NCBI GenBank assembly: GCA_014190895.1
Contig: BJGV01000016.1
Location: 1-32,642 of the forward strand
Direction: 5' to 3'
DNA from: Nitrosomonadaceae bacterium
GTDB lineage: Bacteria; Pseudomonadota; Gammaproteobacteria; Burkholderiales; Nitrosomonadaceae
Length of the DNA: 32,642 nucleotides
Shown: piece by piece, positions 27,294-32,642 of the stretch
Position numbering within the stretch: the stretch's first letter is position 1
Layout: every line of letters starts with the position of its first letter
Translations under genes and position numbers: made by a program
Notes under the pieces: model-generated
Databases searched by the model: none
The model's input: the letters and a program-made list of their open reading frames with translations, nothing else
Told to the model about the DNA's origin: nothing

Positions 27294-27854
27294 GTGAAAC
27301 GAGTGCTCGATATTGTTGTTGTTCTTTTATTAGGGCTAATTTTAATAGCACCTTTGCTATTACTTGCTTTGCTGGTGTGTTTAACTTCTAAAGGGCCAGC
27401 ATTATACTGGTCCGATCGGGTGGGTAAAGATAATCAAGGGTTTAAAATGCCTAAATTTAGAACGATGCAGGTTGGAACCCCTCAAGTCGCCACCCACTTG
27501 TTAACTGACCCTGCTGTCTATTTAACGCCTGTTGGATGCTATCTTCGCAGTAAGAGTCTGGATGAATTACCCCAGTTTTGGAGTATCTTAAAAGGTGATA
27601 TGAGTTTTGTGGGGCCCAGACCTGCATTGTTTAATCAGTTTGATTTGATTGATTTACGACAAAAAAATGGAGTACATGAATTGGTGCCAGGATTAACTGG
27701 CTGGGCACAAGTCAATGGACGAGATGAGCTCTCTATTTGCGATAAAGTAGCGCTAGACATTGATTACATGAAACGTCGTTCTCTCTATTTTGATTTGAAG
27801 ATTATCTGGATGACCTGTATTAAAGTATGGCGTAGCGATAACATTTTACATTAA
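27294..27854 (+). CDS. Phosphoglycosyl transferase (PglC/WcaJ-like sugar transferase)
   Basis: A 186-residue protein of the bacterial sugar transferase family. It moves a sugar-1-phosphate from a UDP sugar to undecaprenyl phosphate, the first membrane step in making O-antigen, capsule or protein glycans. One N-terminal membrane segment (VLDIVVVLLLGLILIAPLL) is followed by KFRTM, the catalytic Asp-Glu dyad in SLDELPQFWSIL near residue 91, KGDMSFVGPRPAL and GLTGWAQVNGRD. It is the short, single-domain PglC-like form. The start is GTG 27294. The dehydratase gene follows 7 bases later, probably supplying the modified sugar it uses. Confidence 0.9.
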   Translation: MKRVLDIVVVLLLGLILIAPLLLLALLVCLTSKGPALYWSDRVGKDNQGFKMPKFRTMQVGTPQVATHLLTDPAVYLTPVGCYLRSKSLDELPQFWSILKGDMSFVGPRPALFNQFDLIDLRQKNGVHELVPGLTGWAQVNGRDELSICDKVALDIDYMKRRSLYFDLKIIWMTCIKVWRSDNILH

Positions 27855-27861
27855 CAATCAA

Positions 27862-29826
27862 ATGACTAATATCTTCGCTGAATGCTCTCAATTTCTACTC
27901 AGTTTTTCCAGAAGAGCCAAGCAATCGCTAGTATTATTGATAGATTTAAGTGCTTGTATAATAACGGTTTATATAGCATTCTATTTGCGCCTAGGCGAGT
28001 GGGGCTTAATAAGAAATGACATAAATTCTGGATTATTTCTAGCTACAGTTATTTCATTAGGACTCGCTTTGCCCATTTTTTTTGTGTTTGGTTTCTATCG
28101 GGCAATTTTTCGTTACTCTGGCATCGCTTCATTCTTAGCAATCGTTAAAGCCATAGTAATTTATAGTTTTTTATACGCTACGTTTTTTACTGTCATTGGT
28201 ATATCAGGCATACCGCGGACAGTAGGTATAATACAGCCAATTCTGTTACTCATAACGATACTTGCAATTAGAATGTTGGCTCGTTATTGGTTGGGTGATT
28301 TGTATCAGCAGCACTCCAATTCCCCGGTTTTGCAACAAGCCCTTATTTATGGGGCTGGTTCAGTGGGACGGCAGTTAGCACAAGCAATGATGAATAATAA
28401 GAGAGTACGTGTTGTCGGTTTTTTGGATGATAATGTTGCTCTCCAAGGTCAATTGATTAATCAGCTTCCGATTTATGCCCTAAGTCAACTATCAGAGCTA
28501 ATTATTCCTTTAAAGATTAGTGAGTTATTTTTGGCGTTGCCCGAGGAAAATCGTAAACATCGGAATGAAATTTTACGGAAGATACAGGATATAAAAATAT
28601 CGATCCGTACTTTACCCAGCATGACTGAACTTGCGCAAGGAAAAGTGACTGCAAATGATCTACAGGAATTGGATATAGAAGACCTGTTTGGTCGCGAATC
28701 TACAGTCTTTGACTCTATTTCATCTAACAAAAATATCTTAGGCAAGGTTGTTCTGGTGACTGGCGCAGGTGGTTCAATTGGAAGTGAGTTGTGTCGTCAG
28801 ATATTTATCCTTGGTCCTGCGGTTTTATTATTGTATGAGCAGAATGAGTTTTCCTTGTATGCACTTCATCAGGAATTGCAGAGAAGACAGACAATTACTG
28901 GCTCTAAGAATAATATATTTATTCCACTGCTTGGCTCAATTACCGATACAAGACGTATAAGTGAGGTAATGGCTAGCTGGTCTCCTCATACTGTTTATCA
29001 TGCCGCTGCCTATAAGCACGTACCTTTGGTGGAACATAATGTGTCTGATGGCATCAGAAATAATGTATTTGGCACATTGATTACAGCGCGTATGGCTGTT
29101 AAATATGGGGTTTCAGATTTTGTCTTAGTGAGCACCGATAAAGCAGTGCGACCGACTAATGTGATGGGTGCGAGTAAACGATTAGCGGAGATGATTTTAC
29201 AAGCACTGGCCAGAGAACGCATTATTTCAAATACAGTGACAAATTTTTCAATAGTGCGTTTTGGTAACGTACTTGAATCATCTGGCTCGGTGATACCAAA
29301 ATTCCGTCAACAGATTAGAAATGGGGGTCCTATTACATTGACCCATCCAGAAGTGATGCGGTATTTCATGACTATTCCCGAAGCGGCGCAACTTATAATT
29401 CAGGCTGGCACCATGTCGAAGGGTGGCGAAGTGTTTTTACTTGACATGGGAGAAGCAGTAAAAATTATTGATCTTATCCGCAGAATGATTCAGTTATCAG
29501 GATTGACACTATGCGATGAAGGGAATCCGAATGGTGATATTAAGATTGAGATAATAGGGCTGCGGCCAGGCGAAAAGTTATACGAGGAACTTCTGATTGG
29601 TGATAATCCGGAGCCTACCAGCCATCCACGGATCATGAAAGCAAATGAAGATTTTTTACCTTTAGAGGAATTGGAGGGGAAACTTCAACTGCTACAGGCG
29701 GCATTGGATATTAATGATTTAGATCAGATTTTTCAGATATTAGAGCGGTTAATTTCCGGATATCAGATGAGTGATAATATCGTGGATTGGGTCTATTTAG
29801 AAAAGAATAAAATAGAGTTGGGTTAG
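27862..29826 (+). CDS. Nucleotide-sugar 4,6-dehydratase, WbpM/PglF type
   Basis: A 654-residue membrane enzyme. Four hydrophobic helices span about 20-135. A first Rossmann-like domain (GAGSVGRQLAQAM near 164) is followed by the catalytic short-chain dehydrogenase domain with NAD site TGAGGSIGSELCRQ near 298, YKHVPLVEH near 384, STDKAVRPTN near 424 and MGASK, where Met435 replaces the usual Tyr before Lys439, as in WbpM. It should turn UDP-GlcNAc into the 4-keto-6-deoxy form for rare sugars in surface glycans. It is 7 bases behind the sugar transferase gene. No glycosyltransferase, flippase or polymerase gene accompanies the pair here. Confidence 0.92.
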   Translation: MTNIFAECSQFLLSFSRRAKQSLVLLIDLSACIITVYIAFYLRLGEWGLIRNDINSGLFLATVISLGLALPIFFVFGFYRAIFRYSGIASFLAIVKAIVIYSFLYATFFTVIGISGIPRTVGIIQPILLLITILAIRMLARYWLGDLYQQHSNSPVLQQALIYGAGSVGRQLAQAMMNNKRVRVVGFLDDNVALQGQLINQLPIYALSQLSELIIPLKISELFLALPEENRKHRNEILRKIQDIKISIRTLPSMTELAQGKVTANDLQELDIEDLFGRESTVFDSISSNKNILGKVVLVTGAGGSIGSELCRQIFILGPAVLLLYEQNEFSLYALHQELQRRQTITGSKNNIFIPLLGSITDTRRISEVMASWSPHTVYHAAAYKHVPLVEHNVSDGIRNNVFGTLITARMAVKYGVSDFVLVSTDKAVRPTNVMGASKRLAEMILQALARERIISNTVTNFSIVRFGNVLESSGSVIPKFRQQIRNGGPITLTHPEVMRYFMTIPEAAQLIIQAGTMSKGGEVFLLDMGEAVKIIDLIRRMIQLSGLTLCDEGNPNGDIKIEIIGLRPGEKLYEELLIGDNPEPTSHPRIMKANEDFLPLEELEGKLQLLQAALDINDLDQIFQILERLISGYQMSDNIVDWVYLEKNKIELG

Positions 29827-29966
29827 ACCTGATGTTTTAGATTGTATGGCAGCGTGGATAGGGTGCATTCAGCTAAAAAATTCGAGATTGACCTTCTAAT
29901 TATACCCGTGTCGATTCCTTGGATTGACCTGCCGTCAACTTAGTGCCATTTGTTCAATGAAATATA

Positions 29967-29997
29967 GCACCCTCCCTTCAATTAGGTGCACTTTTTT
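29967..29997 (+). terminator. Possible weak terminator after the dehydratase gene
   Basis: GCACC at 29967-29971 can pair with GGTGC at 29985-29989 over a 13-base loop, followed by ACTTTTTTG. The stem is short and the loop long, so it is a weak candidate for the end of the two-gene transcript. Confidence 0.3.
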
Positions 29998-30106
29998 GTA
30001 TTATTAAGACGATTAATGCAAATAATCTGCCCTGATATTTAGTGTCACCCTGAACTGCTGTCAGTTTACGAATATTATCCCAATGTTACAGGTTGAAACG
30101 GGTGCC

Positions 30107-30194
30107 TGGCGGAAGCTCAGGGATTCGAACCCTGGATACCTTGCGGTATGCTAGTTTTCAAGACTAGTGCAATCGACCACTCTGCCAAGCTTCC
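30107..30194 (-). tRNA. serX: tRNA-Ser (anticodon TGA)
   Basis: A complete 88-nt class II tRNA on the minus strand with encoded CCA (30109-30107). The acceptor stem starts GGAAGCT at 30194. The anticodon stem CTAGT/ACTAG encloses CTTGAAA, anticodon TGA, which reads UCA and other UCN codons. A long variable arm and the GTTCGAATC T-loop are present. A partial copy of its 5' half lies just upstream. The symbol is conventional only. Confidence 0.96.
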
Positions 30195-30214
30195 TTTTTA
30201 CTACCTACAACAAA

Positions 30215-30253
30215 TTTCAAGACTAGTGTAATCGACCATTTTGCTAAGTTTTT
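30215..30253 (-). pseudogene. Relic copy of the 5' half of tRNA-Ser(TGA)
   Basis: Thirty-nine bases on the minus strand align without gaps to the first 39 bases of the intact tRNA-Ser(TGA) at 30156-30194, from the acceptor 5' strand through the D arm to the end of the anticodon loop. Thirty-two bases agree, and all seven differences are G in the tRNA and A in the copy (positions 1, 2, 5, 9, 13, 15, 25). Similarity stops right after the anticodon loop. It cannot fold as a tRNA and lies 20 bases upstream of the intact gene. Confidence 0.85.
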
Positions 30254-30344
30254 TGCATATTGCGTAGCAAATTTCTGGATTGTCGATTAACGACGCTATT
30301 TTCACAACAAACTACTATTAGGGCTAAGCATGATAATACTTTTT

Positions 30345-30358
30345 TAGAACTAGTTCTA
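30345..30358. repeat. Perfect 14-bp palindrome
   Basis: TAGAACTAGTTCTA is self-complementary over 14 bases. It stands alone in AT-rich sequence between the tRNA relic and petA and could be an operator. No regulator is assigned. Confidence 0.35.
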
Positions 30359-30472
30359 GCATGTTTTTAGTAAACTTTTCTTTATATTACCCGTCTAAGA
30401 ATTAATATTCATTAATCAGAAGAGTATAAAATATTCTTATATATCTAGTGGGCATAGAGCTGGAGATCAGTT

Positions 30473-30520
30473 AGTTTAAATGAGCACTGACGTTCATTTA
30501 AACTGAAGAACTCATCAGTT
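30473..30520 (+). promoter_or_regulatory. Overlapping inverted repeats upstream of petA
   Basis: AGTTTAAATGA (30473-30483) and TCATTTAAACT (30494-30504) form a perfect 11-bp stem with a 10-base loop. The next bases offer competing stems, AACTGA with TCAGTT and CTCAT with ATGAG. The mutually exclusive pairing recalls a leader switch, but no T run follows and the predicted promoter lies downstream, so a DNA-level operator is equally possible. Confidence 0.4.
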
Positions 30521-30552
30521 AATGAGAGGAGAAGTTTATTTTTTAATACGTA

Positions 30553-30581
30553 TTGTGATAAACTGGTAAAGTTTTTATTGT
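30553..30581 (+). promoter_or_regulatory. Candidate petABC promoter
   Basis: TTGTGA (30553-30558) and TATTGT (30576-30581) are separated by 17 bases and stand about 44 bases before the petA ATG. Both hexamers match the sigma70 consensus partly. This is the best pair found in the region. Confidence 0.4.
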
Positions 30582-30624
30582 ATTTTTTATGCAGACTGTT
30601 CGCTAAAGGAAAAATTTCACAAAT

Positions 30625-31230
30625 ATGGACTCTTTTGATAAGTCAGACAAAATGAGTAACAGGAGACGTTTTTTGGTCACTGCAACTTCGGTAGCTGGCG
30701 GCATTGCAGCCACTGCCTGGGCGGCGCCTTTTATGATGAGTATGATGCCGAGTGAGCGCGCTAAAGCTGCCGGGGCACCGGTAGAGGTTGACATTAGCAG
30801 ACTAGAGTCTGGTATGTTACTGATGGTAGAGTGGCGTGGCAAGGTAGTCTGGGTGCTTAAGCGCACGCCTGAGATGCTAGACTCACTTGCTAAACTCAAC
30901 GATCAATTGACTGATCCTAAATCAGAAAGAGAGCAGCAACCAAAATATGCGCAAAACTTAGCACGTTCCATTAAGCCAGAAATTTTAGTTACAGAGGGTG
31001 TTTGTACCCACCTAGGGTGCTCTCCAGTTTTTCGCAAAGAAATTGCTCCAGCAGATCTTGGTTCTGATTGGTTGGGCGGGTTCTTCTGTCCTTGTCATGG
31101 CTCTAAGTTTGATCTAGCCGGTCGAGTGTATAAAAGTGTTCCCGCACCAACTAATCTACTGATTCCGCCTCACACATACTTAAGTGAAACTCTTTTATTA
31201 ATTGGAGCTGATGGACAGGAGACCGCATAA
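30625..31230 (+). CDS. petA: Ubiquinol-cytochrome c reductase, Rieske iron-sulfur subunit
   Basis: The Rieske subunit of the cytochrome bc1 complex takes the first electron from ubiquinol and passes it to cytochrome c1. The 201-residue protein starts with a twin-arginine signal-anchor (SNRRRFLVTATSVAGG, helix to about 40) that carries the folded protein across the membrane. The 2Fe-2S ligands are Cys127 and His129 in CTHLGC and Cys155 and His158 in CPCHGS; Cys132 and Cys157 form the disulfide. The stop is one base before the petB ATG. It opens the petABC operon, so the organism has a quinol-oxidising respiratory chain. Confidence 0.96.
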   Translation: MDSFDKSDKMSNRRRFLVTATSVAGGIAATAWAAPFMMSMMPSERAKAAGAPVEVDISRLESGMLLMVEWRGKVVWVLKRTPEMLDSLAKLNDQLTDPKSEREQQPKYAQNLARSIKPEILVTEGVCTHLGCSPVFRKEIAPADLGSDWLGGFFCPCHGSKFDLAGRVYKSVPAPTNLLIPPHTYLSETLLLIGADGQETA

Positions 31231-31231
31231 A

Positions 31232-32479
31232 ATGAGCAAGAGACTGACCGCAGTGATTGGATGGATAGATGATCGTTTCCCCTTAACCTCTAATTGGAAG
31301 GCTCATCTTACCGAGTATTATGCACCTAAAAACTTTAATTTTTGGTATTACTTCGGTTCTTTAGCCATGTTGGTATTAGTGAATCAATTACTCACTGGTA
31401 TTTTTCTGACTATGAACTACAAGCCAGATGTCAATATGGCATTTGCCTCAGTAGAATATATTATGCGTGATGTAAATTTTGGCTGGTTAATTCGTTACAT
31501 GCATTCTACCGGCGCATCTATGTTCTTCGTGGTGGTTTATCTACACATGTTCCGCGGAATGATGTACGGTCCTTATCGTAAACCAAGAGAACTCTTGTGG
31601 CTCATTGGCATGGGGCTTTTTCTTGTTCTAATGATGCTTGCATTCACGGGTTATATTCTACCGTGGGGGCAAATGTCTTATTGGGGTGCACAAGTTATTG
31701 TGAGCATGATTGGCGCAATTCCATTAATAGGGCAACCACTATCAAACATGCTCTTAGGCGATTTTATGCTTTCTGATGCTGCGCTTAATCGTTTCTTTGC
31801 ATATCATGTGGTGACATTACCGGTTTTACTGGTAACGCTTGTGGTTGTGCATGTGCTAGCGTTACACGAAGTAGGTTCAAATAATCCCGATGGTATCGAT
31901 ATTAAAAAGAATCGCAATTCAAAAACTGATATTCCCAAAGACGGTATACCATTTCATCCTTATTACACTGTCAAGGACATATTTGGAGTGGTAGTATTTT
32001 TAATTGTATTTTGTGCGATTTTATTTTTTGCGCCAGAAATGGGTGGTTATTTTCTTGAATATAACAACTTCGTACCCGCCAATACATTACAAACACCGGA
32101 TCATATCGCACCAGTCTGGTATTTCACCCCTTATTATTCAATGTTAAGGGCAGTTACTATAAATTTTTTGTGGATAGATGCGAAGCTCTGGGGGATATTA
32201 TTGATGGGGGGATCTGTTGTTATTTTCTGCTTTTTACCTTGGTTAGATCGTAGTCCGGTCAATTCAATACGCTATAAAGGACCATATTTCAAGACCGCAC
32301 TTGTTCTATTTGTTATCAGTGTTTTTGTACTGGGTTGGCTTGGCACTAAAACACCCACGCCACTCTATACGTTATTGGCACAAATATTCACAGTGATCTA
32401 CTTTGCATTTTTTATTCTAATGCCGTGGTACAGCAAAATAGATAAAACTAAACCAGAGCCAGAAAGAGTGACAGGATGA
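31232..32479 (+). CDS. petB: Ubiquinol-cytochrome c reductase, cytochrome b subunit
   Basis: Cytochrome b of the bc1 complex carries both quinone sites and two b hemes. The 415-residue protein has about eight or nine membrane helices. The heme ligands are His91, His105, His192 and His207 (spacings 14 and 15). The quinol-site motif is PVWY (residues 294-297) where mitochondria and many bacteria have PEWY. ATG 31232, with AGGAG upstream, is preferred to the in-frame TTG at 31202, which lies inside petA. The last bases ATGA overlap the petC start. The C-terminus extends past helix H as in fused bacterial cytochrome b. Confidence 0.96.
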   Translation: MSKRLTAVIGWIDDRFPLTSNWKAHLTEYYAPKNFNFWYYFGSLAMLVLVNQLLTGIFLTMNYKPDVNMAFASVEYIMRDVNFGWLIRYMHSTGASMFFVVVYLHMFRGMMYGPYRKPRELLWLIGMGLFLVLMMLAFTGYILPWGQMSYWGAQVIVSMIGAIPLIGQPLSNMLLGDFMLSDAALNRFFAYHVVTLPVLLVTLVVVHVLALHEVGSNNPDGIDIKKNRNSKTDIPKDGIPFHPYYTVKDIFGVVVFLIVFCAILFFAPEMGGYFLEYNNFVPANTLQTPDHIAPVWYFTPYYSMLRAVTINFLWIDAKLWGILLMGGSVVIFCFLPWLDRSPVNSIRYKGPYFKTALVLFVISVFVLGWLGTKTPTPLYTLLAQIFTVIYFAFFILMPWYSKIDKTKPEPERVTG

Positions 32480-32642
32480 AAGCGATAAGAGTTATTTTAT
32501 TTTCTTTCTGCTTTGTTCCATTTGTTGCATTAGCGGGTGGTACAGAGGCAACATTGGATTCGGCGCCAATTCAACCCAAGGATGCCCTTTCCTTGCAGCG
32601 CGGAGCGCATACTTTTGTTAATTACTGTCTATCTTGTCATAG
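32476..32642 (+). CDS. petC: Ubiquinol-cytochrome c reductase, cytochrome c1 subunit (5' part)
   Basis: Only the first 55 codons lie in the window. A signal peptide is visible (MKAIRVILFSFCFVPFVALA, cut after ALA), followed by a short linker and the c-type heme motif CLSCH at residues 51-55, exactly at the window edge. The start ATG overlaps the petB stop (ATGA) and has ACAGG just in front. Position behind petA-petB and the early CxxCH identify cytochrome c1, which accepts electrons from the Rieske protein. Confidence 0.93.
   Translation, partial: MKAIRVILFSFCFVPFVALAGGTEATLDSAPIQPKDALSLQRGAHTFVNYCLSCH

Larger units (their letters stand above)
30195..30624. other. 430-base gene-free stretch before petA
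   Basis: It holds the decayed half-tRNA copy (30215-30253), a perfect 14-bp palindrome TAGAACTAGTTCTA (30345-30358), a cluster of overlapping inverted repeats (30473-30520) and the likely pet promoter (30553-30581). It is very AT rich, and I see no protein-coding frame in it. Confidence 0.6.

Noticed and set aside
30107-30194. tRNA-Ser(TGA) and its partial copy as integrase attachment sites
   Set aside because: The copied part is the 5' half and not the 3' end, there is no integrase gene nearby, and the copies are only 20 bases apart.
31232-32479. Loss of the PEWY glutamate in cytochrome b as a defect
   Set aside because: The PVWY form is a known variant in proteobacterial cytochrome b, and all four heme histidines are present.

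Overview
This window reads as a stretch of chromosome from a low-GC member of the Betaproteobacteria, possibly Nitrosomonadales-like. The class call rests on several signs: the sequence of the 23S 3' end and the 5S rRNA, the tsaB-rimI-uracil-DNA-glycosylase string, the rimP-nusA-infB-rbfA-truB order, a livKHMGF set, and a petABC bc1 operon whose cytochrome b carries the PVWY variant. The genus is inference only. No phage, insertion sequence, plasmid or CRISPR locus was recognised. TTG and GTG starts are common (tsaB, livH, livF, ispF, the glycosylase, the sugar transferase).

Layout. Positions 1-530 hold the end of an rRNA operon: 23S 3' end, complete 5S, strong terminator. An orphan ureD-like gene and prfB (RF2, with its programmed +1 frameshift) follow on the minus strand. 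The plus strand then carries ispD-ispF and the tightly overlapping tsaB-rimI-udg string. Next come a small DUF4156-type lipoprotein and, facing it, a periplasmic methionine sulfoxide reductase with the order MsrA-thioredoxin-like-MsrB. From 8346 a SemiSWEET sugar transporter overlaps a leucine-rich-repeat protein made of 21 exact 21-residue repeats, followed by a VOC protein. The branched-chain amino-acid transporter livKHMGF fills 11118-16072.

The minus strand from 23681 down to 16251 is the translation/transcription operon rimP-nusA-infB-rbfA-truB, with two unrecognised envelope proteins at its end. It starts with a promoter and, immediately after it, an intrinsic-terminator-like hairpin. 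Divergent from it are acetyl-CoA synthetase and a metallo-beta-lactamase-fold hydrolase. Two surface-polysaccharide genes (a PglC-like phosphoglycosyl transferase and a WbpM/PglF-like nucleotide-sugar dehydratase) lie between two serine tRNA genes. One of these tRNAs is accompanied by a decayed copy of its own 5' half. The window ends in petA-petB and the first 55 codons of petC.

Most of the window is ordinary housekeeping. The parts most worth a second look are the SemiSWEET/LRR pair with its invariant cysteine ladder, the half-tRNA relic in which all seven changes are G to A, the orphan ureD, the uracil-DNA-glycosylase homologue with a degraded active-site motif, the domain order of the Msr protein, and the leader structures before rimP and petA.
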